Notes under the pieces: generated by a model
What the model was told of the DNA's origin: nothing
The model's input: only the letters and a program-made list of their open reading frames with translations
Databases searched by the model: none
In this document: positions 35,801 through 48,426 of the stretch, piece by piece
Position numbering within the stretch: position 1 is the stretch's first letter
Layout of the letters: each line of letters begins with the position of its first letter
Assembly (NCBI GenBank): GCA_035772785.1
Contig: JAOCPU010000020.1
Coordinates: forward strand, 434,001 to 498,000
Direction: 5' to 3'
Length of the DNA stretch: 64,000 nucleotides
From: Phlebiopsis flavidoalba
Taxonomy: Eukaryota > Basidiomycota > Agaricomycetes > Polyporales > Phanerochaetaceae
Made by a program: the position numbers and the translations under genes

Positions 35801-37143
35801 CCCTTTGTGTCTAGAATGCCCATGATTACAAAAGGTGCAGTCGAAGAAGCAAGCTCTCGCCGGTCCCATGAGGATTAGCCCCGAGGGTACACTTGGAACC
35901 TGGCCAGGCCCGACAACCCCAATCAGTGCGCGCAAGGCTACTCCTGCCCCCACACCGTCTTTTGAGTCTGCCATTCATCACAATCGACCCGTTCGTCACC
36001 TCATCGGTAACCGCTTTTGTCGACTGTGGGGGCTGGCCGGTTCCTTCACCGTTCACATTCACAGTGGCGTCCAATGCCTCGTGGCTCAAGATCTCGCCCA
36101 ACAACGGCTCCGTCAGTCTGACCAAAACCCAGAGACATAGAGTTGTTTTCTTCTCTGTCGATTGGAGCAAGGTGACGGGCGTTGGGTTGGCACCATGCAG
36201 CCCTGACCCTTCACCGCCAACGCGGCCGGACAGCCCAAATCGACTGTGACGGCGACGTTGGTCGCTAACCACAAGCCCCTAAAAACGTCGTCGTTCCCAG
36301 CGACTTCCACGGTACCGTGATGGCCTTGAACTGCCTCTTGCATATCATCTATCTGACCGGTCGGCAGGCTTTGTTGAGGTGTGGCCGGCGCGGCGTCTCT
36401 ATCGAGGCAGCTCATGCCATCTCTCGCAATACTTCCGTTTCCGGTCTCTCCTGGGTCGAGCTCCCCGGCTACGGACGCACCGTCTCTGCCGTGACCCCAT
36501 GGCCGCGTGGCGGCGCAGAGTTGAACTTCACAGCAGGCACCGGCCCTAGCATGTGCGTAACATCTACCCGGATTGCCTTCACGCCACTGACTGGATATTG
36601 CGCAGTGAGTACGATTTCTTCACCTTCAACACCATCGGCGGCGCCGGAAATGTCACCGTCACGACTATGGTCTCTCCAACGTTGAACTCCTACAGCATCG
36701 ATCGTCCTGTGGCGGTCGCAGTCTCGATCGATTCGTTGGCACCGCAGACGACACACTTCTTCCCGGCTGCCGTTCCAGGCTCCCTTCCGGCCCAATGGGA
36801 CGGCACAGATGGCTTCGTGGTATGTACCAATGAGCTTCAATACCTCATCCATGAAGGCGCTGACTGAACGTTCCTAGGCTAACAGTATCATACAAATCTC
36901 TAACAACTTTTCGATCGCTCCCGGTGCCCACACCCTCAAGGTATGTTTCATGACATCAATTTGACCTCGGCTTGCTCTGACACGCATGACAGATTTGGAT
37001 GGTTGAGCCCACAGTGGTTGTGCAAAAGATTGTCATCAGTACGCCCCATGTCGCATGTATATCTCTCAATACTGACCGCATGCCCAGACACTGGAGGCAT
37101 CCTACAGAGCTACCTGGGTCCTCCAGAGAGCGTCATCGTTTAG
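32877..37143 (+). CDS. Glycoside hydrolase family 115, secreted xylan alpha-1,2-glucuronidase
   Basis: Removes (4-O-methyl)-glucuronic acid side chains from glucuronoxylan outside the cell. The N-terminus from 32877 gives a signal peptide after one early frame change (ALAGLALLVEHTLAIGQ). The N-terminal domain is at 32960-33390 (SSFPIVSGGKGTPIF, IIIGTLGKSSLIEAI, GRWESFI, GSDKRGAIYNLYDHSEQI). The catalytic region continues with VSPWYW/WADVPTTKQSQIFA, EPTVKYRGIFLNDEQPSLQN, KPYESIFTMGMR, RVPDDITLLWTDDNWGNIRR and VYYHFDYVGDPR. Later come GDLKPYEMDTEFFL, LEVEYHSILSGKWDHMMDQT and HVMYYYWQQPMAD. The C-terminal beta-rich domain has WLKISPNNGSVSLTK and DFFTFNTIGGAGNVTVTTMV. The protein ends SYLGPPESVIV with TAG at 37141-37143. 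Its length of roughly 1000 residues fits the family. More than ten short introns and many frame breaks are present. Carbon-source control is likely from the family but not shown here. Confidence 0.95.
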
Positions 37144-37296
37144 TCTGCGCAGTGATAATCTTGTCGTCGTCAATACAAACTCGAGGGTTCTGGAAGAATA
37201 GGAAGTCTGTAATTACGCTACAACAAATGTACTCGTACAACGAGAATTTGATACACTATGTCTCATGCTGTTGTTTGGCTTTTATTTTGCGTGCCT

Positions 37297-38640
37297 TCAT
37301 TGAAGCAAATTCTTGAATTGACGCACTTCGTCCACCGTCATACCCCACTGATCAGCCAACACTTGTTCGCTGCCTGATTTCTGCGCCTGCTCTTGCACAT
37401 ACGACGACAACGAGGCTATCTGCTCCGAAGACAACTTGCCGTTACAGTTGACAAGGTAAGTACGCAAGACGCTGGGAGAAGGAGGTCAGCCTCTTTCCGG
37501 TTGCGCATCCTAATAAAACTCACGCGACGGCCCTTCTCCTCAAAATCAGCGTCCCCGTACTGCTCGCCATCTGGCCCGTGAGGAAGGGGCTGCGCGAGAG
37601 AGCGCCGATCAGCGAGTCGAGCAATCCGTGCTTTCGAGTGCCTCGCGCGTGAGGTCGGACGTTGAAGTGGAGGAGGGGTCCGACATCATGGACGAATGCG
37701 AGTTTGGGTGCACAGGAGCGTTCTGCGAGTCCGTTGTATGCAGGGCCACTGCGTTGCTAGTTGAATTTTGGGTAGACGTAGCGGTAGGCGGGAGAGACCA
37801 TGAGACGAGGATGTAGGGACGAGGAGTGCATTCAAGAGAAAGGCGACTTTACGCCGGACCGTAATGTCTGAGTCTGGTGTGCGAGAATGTGAGGGAAGGT
37901 GCGACCCACCGTGTTGTAAGGGTGCTTACCTCCAAGAGCAAGTTTGAGAGCCGTCCAGCCATCTGCCTCTTGTAGCTTCCTGACTGCAGGAGCACAGTGT
38001 TTCGTCAAGCCGGAAAGTGCGTAGACCGCTTTTGATCTTGTCTTGGACGAGCCGGCGTTAGGTGCCAAAAACGATATCAACGTTGGCATAGGGTCTAGTG
38101 CCATATACTGAGAGGGGGTGAGATGCACGCTGATATACCAAAGGCGAGGGACTGACGGCCATCTGTGCTGCAGGATTATTCTGAACAGCAGTTTCCAACG
38201 ATCCAAATGACTTGACGCTTAATTTCTTCTGACGATGATGGCGAGGTAAGGAGCCTCTGCAACGGTTCCCACATCTGCAACTTGACCAAATCTGAGAGAG
38301 CACGTTAGTTCAGTATTGCTAGCCTGAAAACGCAGTCATACCGTTGGCATTATCGATATGTTCTATGAGCTACAATGGTGTCAAATTGTGCACTGTATAA
38401 TAAAGAAGGCGTACACACCATCTCGAAGTTGTCCAAAGCCTGCAGTCTCTCATCTTCGTCGCGCTTCTCGTCAAGTGCAATAGCCAAGTTCTCCTTCATG
38501 ATCTCCGAGTCCGGCTTTCCAAGGATCATGTCAATGACCCCTGGATCCAACCCTTGGCGAGGTGGTTGCGCCGACTGCTGTTGTTGAGCACCATCGTCGG
38601 CAGCAGAATTTTCGATACTCCATCTAAGAAGAGATTGCAT
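37297..38640 (-). CDS. FES1: Hsp70 nucleotide exchange factor FES1
   Basis: Armadillo-type exchange factor that releases ADP from cytosolic Hsp70 and helps degrade misfolded proteins; the HspBP1 homologue. The N-terminus MQSLLRWSIENSAADD is characteristic. A Gln-rich spacer, PRQGLDPGVIDMILGKPDSE and DEDERLQALDNFEM follow, then an intron, LIEHIDNAND, a second intron, and MWEPLQRLLTSPSSEE-like sequence. The armadillo core has AVQNNPAAQMA, YMALDPMPTLISFLAPNAGS, SKAVYALSGLTKHCAPAVRK and LQEADGWTALKLAL. The C-terminal part has a Ser-rich insert and ends EVRQFKNLLQ with TGA at 37297-37299. Splice sites at 38348-38425 are clean. Frame breaks cluster at 38060-38270 and 37550-37900. It is convergent with GH115, the two stops being 153 bp apart. 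Confidence 0.93.
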
Positions 38641-39445
38641 GGTGGGCTGGTCAGTCGTTTACAGACTGAGTTGGAGATGCGAAGGGGGATAATATAGGAG
38701 CAGAAGAAGAGAAATGAAAGCGTTGCAAAGCAAAGGTGTTTGAAGACTCACTATGAGTTCCTTTGCTAAACTTTCTGCGTTCGCCGTTTGACCTCGAAGA
38801 CACAGGAAGACACTCGAAGCTGCTCGGTCAGACGGATCGATTGGCCGGCTCGGTTCGCTTCATTTGATCGGAGTTAGAATCAAAACTTTAAAAATCGAGT
38901 CCCTGGACGCGCCGGGACTTGTCGCTTGCTTCGATGTCGTTCATGTCGTGTGTAGCGGTGGTGCCACCGTGGTGATTATAAAGGTGAGCATCTCGTTCGG
39001 GTTATGTTTTTGGTGATGATAAATCTATACCATTGTCCAACTGCTGGCTGATCACCCATGATGGACAACGTATACCAAATAGTTTCAGCCTTGGCTGATC
39101 TCTCTCTTGCCTTCACGTCTTTGTTGCGTGTCGCTAACATTCCTCTTTTTTCAGGTTTATACTGCGGGCACATTGGTTGGACATATTACATGCTGGCCTC
39201 GGGTGAGGGTGAGTGACGTTCCCTCTTTTCGCACCAGATGAGATTTTATTCGATGGGCGGACATGAACGTACGAAGCCTATACCAAACTCTCCACCGTAC
39301 AACGGAGGGGGGCCAAGTACCTGCTGAAAACGCATCGAGAACCTGATCATTCATCGTACCCCTCTTCTCAATCATTTCTGACTCATTTTTCAGGATTCCA
39401 TGTTAGTATGACTGCATTCATGTATGATGTGTAGTATTACATGGC
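38641..39445. other. Intergenic region
   Basis: About 800 bp between FES1's start and the end of the next minus-strand gene. No supported coding or RNA signal. Confidence 0.5.
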
Positions 39446-41766
39446 CTAGTCAGAACATAAAATACAAATGCACTGTCTTGTTGTCTGGTAACCTTGTGGA
39501 GGGTCTATGTCTGAATCCAAGAGATACGTGGCTAGATGGTAGCGTTGAGATTGCCTTGCCGAGATTGCCTGCACACTGTTCCGTCGAAACCTACGCCAGA
39601 GCGCCCATGAACCAAGCCCCGTGAAGAATGCACCCAAGCCGAGTACGAAGCCAACGTACGCCGTCCTATGTACGCCAACCGGGCAGGATGATTGAGGCGA
39701 ATGAATCAGGTTGAGGAACAGATTCAGTGATACGATGAGGGGAAGGGGCGATGATGAATGGGCGATTGCTATGCGGGAGTGGGGTGATGAGATTCGTCGT
39801 GGAAAGTGAAACTGAGGAGTTGAGATATGCGGCAAGCAAGGGTCATGGTGATCCCGGTAGAGAGCAAGATAGAGTCGGCACGTAACAAACACGACACAAA
39901 GACAGGTATCTTCTGAGGGGTCATGATTCGAGTCAGTTCGTGCCAATACATAACACCGGACACAAACGTATCGATGACAGGAAGTCCATAAATTTCCTCT
40001 ACCTCCTCACGCTCCTTTAGATTGATGAGCTGCTCGAGATCTTGGTCCACGGCGAGACGAATCGTCTCCTCTAGCGTGCCTGGCCTTGTCTTCGGAACCT
40101 CCTGACGTGGGCTGAGAGGTAGCAGCTCCTCCGACGGCGAAAGAAGGTCGGTTCTGCTTCCGAGATCGCTATCTTGCGCGAGGATCTGAGAGACACGTTC
40201 TTCGGGGACCATGACGTTTTGATACAGGCTAAGCTGTCCGTAGCTCTGCCATATGCTTACAGCAACGTCAATCGTCGCCCAGCCCAACGAGAGCGGCACC
40301 AAACATGATAAAAATACGGGGTCGCGCCATGTCGCCCTCGAATGCTGCATTTGGTCCCGAACGCGAAGGATAGGAAGCGGCGCTAGTCGGAAGAAGTTGT
40401 AAATGACGACGTGGGAGGCATTGAACACAAGCGTGGAGATGATGGCGAGAATCTGTCAAATGCGAAGGATACCGAAGCGAAGATTGGTGTGCGAAGGAGG
40501 TATGCAAGGGCCCACACAGAAGAGGAGAGGATCAGTTCGGGGAGTGGCGATGGAAGTGCGACGGGTGTCCTTCGGCAGGCCTTGTCTGTATTTCCAGAAC
40601 AGCTGGGGACAGATGGATAGAAATGCGAGTTAGCAACAGCGATATGAGCGGCACAAACGTGTGCAACGCAACAAACTCGACGATACGAGCCTAGAGATCT
40701 CACGTTTAGTGCGGGGAAGTCACTACAATAGGCGACACACACCAGAGTATAATCCCCGCTCCTCAAGGGACCACTCAACCTCCTCATGCTCTTCTACTAC
40801 CACTTCTTCCTCTACTGCAGCTGCCGCTTCTTCCTCTGGTACGCGGTTCAATTGGCTGTCCCGCCTTTGAACCTCAGGGCTGGAGCGTCTGCTGGGTCTC
40901 CGGGTTGTGTCGACGCTGAGGTCCTCCACATCAACGGCCCCCCCGTACCGTGCGGCCCCTTGAACGGGACCTTGAGTAGTCTGGGTGTGTTTGGTATGCT
41001 CTAGAAGAGGGTCGATGTACATCCTGTTCGTCAAATCCATGTCGTGTCTCCGAAGTAGTTGATACTGATGAGGCACTGTTGCCTCTAGACCAAGACATGC
41101 CTGATGTTGCTGTCGTCTGACGTACTGTTTTGTGTTAGATGTATTGTCTACTGAAGCTGTAGACGACTCAAAGCCATCTGCGGTCAACGAGCATGGCGGA
41201 CATGAGCGAGAGATGATCTGAGATGACTGTGCGCAATAATGCCGATAAACTTGCCGGATTGCCCCCATTGGCGCCTTAATTGGCTCGGCCACGTCCTCGT
41301 CTGAAAACTTTATGATGGGGCGTCGATGTTTGCTTCGACAGTAAGCATCTGTTGTAGGACGTTTGAGCTCATACCACTGCTGAAAATACCATCTGACAGT
41401 TTGTTTAGATACAACATCTGAATCTCACCATGTATTCTACCGTGCCTTTGTGAGTGCTGGTCGTAACTTCGATGTTCGGGGACAACATCCTCTAACTCAG
41501 GACTGAGCCTAGATATTGAGCGTACATCTCCATATGGCGAGATCCCTTGGCTCATCGTATGCCGCAAAATATGCAGATCAGAAATCCTCTGTAGCAAACA
41601 CTACAGTTTCTATATACGGGCACTGGTGTCGATCTATCTCACGGCGATAGGCTTCATCACTACGCAACGCCACCAGCTGATGGCGACAAACATGCCGTTC
41701 ACAGCTCAGGTCGTAAATGCGCACCGGAGCGCCTCTTTCCTCGTCGTCAAGTTCTCCTGCGTACAT
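39446..41766 (-). CDS. Conserved fungal multi-pass membrane protein, function unknown
   Basis: Starts at 41766 with MYAGELDDEERGAPVRIYDL and runs through a long polar region. Near 40790-40900 an acidic run (EEEAAAAVEEEVVVEEHEEV) leads into WSLEERGLYSG at an intron border, then SYRRxVALHTFVPLISLLL, the first membrane helix. Further helices follow: ELILSSSVWALAYLLRTPIF, ILAIISTLVFNASHVVIYNF, then FRLAPLPILRVRDQM, and PLSLGWATIDVAVSIWQSYG. A loop with EETIRLAVDQDLEQLINLKE and YGLPVIDTFVSGVMYWHELT continues to LLSTGITMTLA, LPLIVSLNLFLNLIHSP and AYVGFVLGLGAFFTGLGSW. That gives about seven to eight helices with a large cytosolic N-terminus. The family looks conserved but I cannot name it. The stop is uncertain: 39446 in one frame, near 39590 in another. 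It is head-to-head with the next gene. Confidence 0.65.
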
Positions 41767-41939
41767 GCATGAGTCCTGAGGCCGACTTCAAACCCAAGGC
41801 CCGAAACGGTCTCCATTTCCTCACGGCAACAAGGTTAGCAATAGTTACAGCTAATTTCATTCCAAGGGCTGCGCTCATGTGGTTTCCCACTCCATAGGGC
41901 TTCTCACGGAGTTGCTAGCTAGAATCCTCCCCTCTGTGC
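41767..41939. promoter_or_regulatory. Shared promoter region of two head-to-head membrane-protein genes
   Basis: Only 173 bp separate the two proposed start codons, so both promoters must lie here or overlap the leaders. It contains CATGTGG and TTCCTCACGG-type sequence but no TATA box I trust. Co-regulation is inference from distance. Confidence 0.45.
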
Positions 41940-43900
41940 ATGGCCGCTCTATACCTTCACCAAGCCTTGTTCGCAAGTGATACCCCTTCTCCTCCTTCAG
42001 CTGCCAGGACAAGTAGCGCGCTCGAACATCAGCTCTCCTTCTCATCCGTTACAGTACGAACCTCTACATCTGAACATTCGCACCCCACCGAGCCGCTACT
42101 TCATGGCTCCTATCTCCAAGCTGCAGCCTATCAAGAGATCTTGGCTAGACAGCCCGTCTATTCCGAGGCATCACGGACATCTTGGACCACAGGATTATCG
42201 CTGGCTGGTGACCCGGTCACTCCTCGGGAGCGCAGGAGGGAATGGGAGCGCCAGGTCCGCAGGAAGTTGCGTCGTTTGAGATGGGCGAGGCGCGTCTCGA
42301 AAGGTGTAATTGGTACAGATTGTGTACTGCGCGGTATTCAGTCCCACACAGACATATCACTAACCTTGTGCCATGTAGCTATGTGGGCCACATACAACAC
42401 AGTCCGCTACTTTGTTGCCTTCACCCATCTATACCACGCGAGATCGTCAGATCGCGCTACTCGCCCTCGGCACTGCCGCGGCGCTTTCCGCTCGCTTCTT
42501 CTATGCTGTCTTTTCTGCTGTCGCTCTTTGCTCCCCGCCTTGGCTGGAAACATCGTTCTCGCTCTGCTTATACACGGTTTCAGATCCTCCTAAGTTATTC
42601 GGCATCTCTTCTCATCATTGGTCCAGCGCCTGGCCAATATTATTCTTTGTCATCGTATGGCAAAATTCTCTAGATCCCGGCTTGTCCATTCAGGGGCGAT
42701 GTCACTGGGACATCGATGTCCTGTGGACTGGCACGGGATTCGAATGTGACGTAAAACATTCTATCTCATGGGGTGCGTGGCTCGCGGGCTCCATCATCCG
42801 TTTACTTCTCACCGCTGTTGTTGTCGTAAGTTCTTGTTCTTCTGGCCTATCTCAAAGCCCTGCTGACCCTGCCAGATTGCGCACCATGCCCTATCGTATA
42901 GCTATCTTGTCACTAGAGTGCCTCCCCGTCGCACTCGTGGAAGAAGACACTCTCATTCAATTTCGCGCAATTCTGTGCCTACCACCTACCGCCCGCAATC
43001 AAGTCGGAAGTGTGGTGACCATGGTCTCTACTGCAGCTGCACCGGTGTCCGCTCGTCCCGCTCCACAACAGCAATTCTCAAGCTCCGAGAGCGACTTTAC
43101 TCATGAAAGTGGTTTTCATCCGCTAGTTCGCCAGGACCTCGCAAACTGCGACGATCCAGGTCTCGCATGAGCGCGGATCGTGTATCATCTGACGGCCAAC
43201 CAAGGTCTCTTTGGCCGCTAGGGCGCGGACCGCTCACGAATATCCTCAGACGGCCACTCCCCGGCACCGCGTCAGCAGCCGAGTTGGTAAGACTCCGTCG
43301 GAGACTTCCCCTGCGGAAAAATATTCTTCACAGCAAGACGGTGGATCCTTCCGTTACGGCACATTGACCGGAGCTGGGGGTCGTCAAGCTCCCCTCCTGA
43401 AATGCTCCCGGCGGTAATCCGTGCCTCGTGTTGTCGCGGAGCTCTCGCGACCATTCGCCCCCGAGAAAGAGGTGGAACAATTTCGCAGAGCGGTTCAGAG
43501 CGCTCGTCGACCAAGTCTCTCATGAGACAGATGCTGGTTTAGAGCTCATTGAGGACGATCACTTCGACGACGCCGATCTCAGCTTCCCCTTCCCTAGAGA
43601 CTCTCCAGAATCGGTCGGCGACGATGCAAATTACGTTCCCGTCATGGGCAGGATTATTCAGCGATGATGACCCGACCATCGAGTCGCTGGGCTCTCGCGA
43701 GGTCATGAGCCTTGCGAGTGGCGGGCGAGGCGACCGCATCTCCGTTCACACCCTCTCAACGACCACCAACGCGCGCGAACACGCTGACTATGAGCGAGGC
43801 GGCAGGCAGTCCATCTGTAAGCCGCAGCAAGCAACAGCCTTACTGCCAGCATCGTGCTCGCCTCGCCCACCGAGGCGCCAGCCGGTCCCGTCTGTGACGC
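41940..43900 (+). CDS. Hypothetical membrane protein with acidic C-terminal tail
   Basis: Starts MAALYLHQALFASDTPSPPS and continues through a Ser/Thr-rich N-terminus with PLLHGSYLQAAAYQEILARQ to a basic helix (RRREWERQVRRKLRRLRWAR). After an intron beginning near 42310, membrane helices follow: MWATYNTVRYFVAF, QIALLALGTAAALSARFFYA, FQILLSYSASLLIIGP and FVIVWQNSLDPGLS. Next come GRCHWDIDVLWTGTGFECDV, SWGAWLAGSIIRLLLTAVVV, an intron, and HHALSYSYLVTRVPPRRTRG. The long polar tail includes GLELIEDDHFDDADLSFPFP and YVPVMGRIIQR. The CxxD..GFEC loop could form a disulphide outside the membrane. No family name is known to me. The end is unclear because frames differ after 43660; 43895-43897 is one candidate stop. 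Its start lies 173 bp from the divergent gene. Confidence 0.6.
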
Positions 43901-46900
43901 GCCAATGGGGAGTTAGCGGGAGCAGGAGAGTACCGCCTCCTATTAGATTTCCTTTGCCATGGGCCCCTGGGTGGGCCGTAGATAGTGCGGATGCGCCGGG
44001 GCGCGACTTGGTCTCCTTCATGTGGCATACACGACCTGCAATGAATCCTTCGTGAACTCTATAGAGCATCGTTGAGAACGGACGCTTGTAGTCAATACAA
44101 GATTTTCTTTTCAAATGTGCCAGAAGTCAGAAGAAGCTCAAGACGATTGAAAATGTGAAGCTCGGAGAACCTGAGGCCGCACACCCTAGTTTTTCACATA
44201 TGATGGGTTTTGTACATGACCGCTGTTCATCTTCAGCCGTTCGGGAAGACGACAAGGTGCTATCACATCGTTCAACGGTTCGATCCGGCGATCTTTCAAA
44301 GGATTTACCGTGCGAAGAGCACTGATTATCCGTATCGGCCGCAGTAGTCGTGTCGCACTGCTTCACATCTGCCAATCCATTCCACCTTTCATTTCGCTTG
44401 TCCCGCAACGACTACCTCCGCAGACTGAGATGATTACCGCGGGTGTAGATGTCGTGATAGTGCTACATACGTGTTTGGGCTAGTCCTTGACTGATAGCAC
44501 GACCGTACGGCATTTATGAATGCTACGCTCGGACCCTCAAGTTATTTATCACCTCGTGTATGTCAACCCCACCACGTATACCCACCGCTCTCATTTCATG
44601 GACACGGGTAGGCTCAGCGTTGCTGAACCACAACATATTACTCAAGCTTTCGTGCATTTGGAGGTAACATAAGTAATGGTCGTCCGTCGCATGCTGGTGA
44701 TCACAAGATAATCTTCGCCCAATGCACGAAAATGAAAGGGCGCCATCCAAGCGCCGTGCAGAGCAATTTAGACGCCCTAAGCGAACAAGGTTGTTTCCGG
44801 GTGTCGCGGGTTTGTCCCCGATGGCGCTGAATTGGTGCTTACCAACTTCGCGTTGTTGACACATGCCTTCGTGCGTGAAGTACGCTCTTAGGAGCTACCT
44901 AGAGCGATTATCGGCCTCACAATCTTGCCAAAGAATCAGAGTAGTTAGCAGTTGTGAGCGACTCTTGAACGTTCGAACCCTCATCTACTCAAGTACCGCT
45001 AATATTGCCCGTGTACCTTGGAGCGGCCCGCTGTGTTCTCCCGGTACCACCTTGCTTATTCAAACCGCAGCCACAAGATATATGCCGGCGCCACAGCACG
45101 GGAGCAAACTCTGCGATCGATGCCTCCTCTATGTCTATGCTATCGCCTAACTTTTCCCATCTGCCGCCGAGCAAAGCATTATATCGTCGTCTGACCGTGA
45201 CAACTCGTCCCGGTCTTGGTCTATCAGCCGTCATAGCCGACTCCATTGTATTCAATGATTTCAGGTGTCGTGCACCTGTCAAGGAGGGCACACTGCCTCA
45301 TCAATCTCTGCACACTTTGTACGCCGATGCCGCACACTTGAGGCCCTCGGTCATATATATTTCAATCACAAGGCACCGCTGCCACAGCCGACCCCGTTTA
45401 CGGAGGTTTTACCAATGTGCATTTGTACACAAATTCTTACTCAATCGCCGGCCTCTTCCTAGCCTCTGGCGCGCTCCTACCGAATTTAAATAACACGTTG
45501 CAGAAGGTGGCCCAGATCGTAAGGCGACAAACCACCATTTACGGTTAGTTCGTGGTCGAAGCAGTCCCGCTGGAGGTTGCGCTTACCCTGTACAACAACA
45601 TGCCGGCGTCCATCTGAGTTTCAAGGCCAGGGACCTAAAGTAGGTATGACGTAGTATTTGTCGGAACTTGGACATCCTGCGGTCTACCGGCCGCGGCTTG
45701 AGTTAAGCGAAGATACAACCTTGATATACTGAGCAGGTATGAATTAGAGATGCCATAGGGTATATAGAGCCAAATCCAGCTTCGATGCGTCGATGTAAGG
45801 ACTAGTTGGTCGATGGAGAGAACTGATAGGTCAGACCCATAATCGGACGCTTGGACCTTGGGGCATGGTTATCGCTGCTGAGCGGACCTGACAACAAATG
45901 ATGTGTTGAAATTCGTGACCGCTGAAAATGTTGAAATCCAGACATACACAGGGACGTATACACATGGAATCCCGCGCCGCTCGCAATTTGCGCAGGTGGT
46001 GCGCCCGTCGCATTTCAGTTTGCGGCCTAGGATGACGAGTCAGTAAGACGTGCCATATAAACGATATGGTGGGGCTGGGCGGAGCGACGCGACGCGACGC
46101 ACCTCTGCAGAATTGGCATGCCATTGGCGTCCTCCGCGGTATCCGTGCCTCACCTTCTGGCTGCTGACCTTGATGACCTCCCTGCTGGACTTTGTAACAA
46201 AGACCTGTACTGAGAACAGAAATACACGCACTTGACTTGTGCTCATGACGATAAACGAGGCAGAAGGAGCGCTGCCGGTAGGATCAAGTAACGGGGATGC
46301 AACGGGGAAGACTAGTTTATGTATTGTCCCCAGAGCAATGTCAGCCATATATATACAAATACATAATACGCCCGGCGTCATAAGTTATATCTTGGCTGGG
46401 CGAGCTGAGATTCAATCGAACGAACATGGCAATCAGCTTGGGCTTTGAGGTCTAACTGTACAGAACGGATCGCATGAACGATGTTCCGCGGGATTCGGAC
46501 CTGCGAGGTTACGAGTAGTCAGAGTTAACGACCTGGCACATAAGGACTATCGGAGTCCTTGCCGCGGGAGGCGGATGCCCGAGTTTCTGGCCAGGCGTCT
46601 CGCTGGGCTATCCCACACTTCAAACGATCCCGACGCACCGAAAGAGCCCTGCGTAGCTCTGACACAGTACCCCACCTTGCCTACAAGCCAAGCCAAGAAG
46701 ACACAAGTTCTAGGCAGCAAGCGTGTCTCCATAGTATTAACTCTCAGAATGAATGCCCTGTAAAACCAGCTTGATGAAACACCGCATACACCAGTCATTC
46801 GTGTCTTACCGAATGAAACGACATCTTTGACGAGCATTTCAAGCTGCCAAAACACGCTGCGGGTGAATAGCCCACAGATGCGCAACAGAACGAGACGGGG

Positions 46901-48426
46901 AACTATGCACACGCAGCGTTAACTCTTGCACCAGCGTGGCGCGACACTTGACAGCTATGATGAAGTTGAAACTTTTTATGAACACCGAGTAGACTCGGGA
47001 AGAGGACCTGGCGCAGCTTCAAATTCTTTGTCAGCCACCGCCACATCTGACATACCTAAACTCCAATACTTCGATGTACCGATATCGGCATCACCCTCCA
47101 AGGGCAAGACCTTGGGGCGTATACCTACGGCCCTCAACCGTGACAGCACTGCGGATTTTTGATGAGCTATATTGTGACTCTAATAAGCATCATCTATTTC
47201 TGCAGTCATCCCCGCTCCGAGTCCGTCCCCGTGGAGGGGAAATTTGCCATCATGGACGGACAACGGGATCCCTGAGTAAAACCACCCACCGGTGAAAAAA
47301 CTGTGCATGTCCAAGGAGCGTAAGTATCTGAATTCTCCATGTATAGCAAACCAATCAGGGATCCCCAGATCTTTGTTCGGTGGGGCGTCCATCTTTCTGA
47401 AAAGCCAAGGGTAGAATTATCAGCGGATCAAATCTTCCCGTGGCAAGGGGTTAGCTCTCCTGAAAAGGCCGTGTTGAGGATAGCTCTTAGGTGGTTTGGG
47501 TGATTTGATTTCATCATCCCTGAGGCCTAAGGCCTAAGGGCTCGAGTTGCTCGTCGGTCGGGTGATCCGGCCGGACGCCTGGTCTAGGGGACGCACTGCG
47601 CATTGGGTGATGTTTGTGGACCTGCAAACGGGCGCATCAGTAATAGGCCTCTCGCAGAGGATGGGAGCATGGGCTTGGATCGTAGTTCCCGATGTCCGAT
47701 AACGGACAGCCTTCCGGAGACAGCTGCAAGACTAGGTTAGACGGTGGATATTCACACCGTCGTCGAATATTCTTCGAGTTGATAGAACATGTGACTAGAT
47801 GGCCAAAAAGAATCATACGCCGGTCAGCATTGGTAACAGGTCTTCGAGCGATTGTCCTAGAGCGTACCGCGGGCATATCTAGTGAAAGCCGCCTCTGGCC
47901 CGTTCAAATGACTCTAATTTACGTGTCGCAGGAAGAGAGAAGTATACGGCGACTGCGTATCTCCGTTTTTGTTATCTCCTTGGGGGGAGTATTGTATTGA
48001 GAACGTTGGGTGCCCGCCCGGGTTTCTACGTACTTCACCCACCGCAGCCGCGGGGCCGACTCGGGCGTCTGATGATTGTAACAAGATCCCTCACCCACCC
48101 GACGCTGCGAAGCAGGTAAAAGAACGAGTATCTCGATCGAATTCTTCCGATCGTTCTTGTTGCACGACGCCCCGCACCGTAAATCTCGTAAATCTCGTCG
48201 TTGCTTCTCAACAGAGCATCTGTCACTACGAGCGCTTGAAAACGCCATCGCGGGACGGAAATGGCTTCGCTAAAGGGCAGGGACGATAAAGTCTGGACGA
48301 AGCCATATATAAGTACATGCATGTGTGCTAGAAAGACATGATGTATTAGTGATACAGTGCGTATGAGGCAAGAGATGCGAGCACAGAATACGGAACCCTG
48401 AGATAACCAATATAATCGAGCAGGGC
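43901..48426. other. About 4.5 kb without a recognised gene
   Basis: Open frames occur on both strands: 162 codons at 45005-45493 (+), overlapped by 100 codons on the minus strand, 121 codons at 46547-46912 (-), and a Ser-rich plus-strand piece at 46926-47162. None has a known motif or convincing exon structure. A short (GCGAC)n run lies at 46084-46100. The region could carry a fast-evolving gene or decayed repeat DNA. Confidence 0.35.
46084..46100 (+). repeat. Short tandem repeat (GCGAC)n
   Basis: Just over three copies of a five-base unit in a GC-rich patch; a simple microsatellite. Confidence 0.7.

Noticed and set aside
32877..43900. A gene cluster for xylan use around GH115
   Set aside because: Neighbours are FES1 and unrelated membrane proteins; no other carbohydrate-active enzyme or sugar transporter is recognisable.
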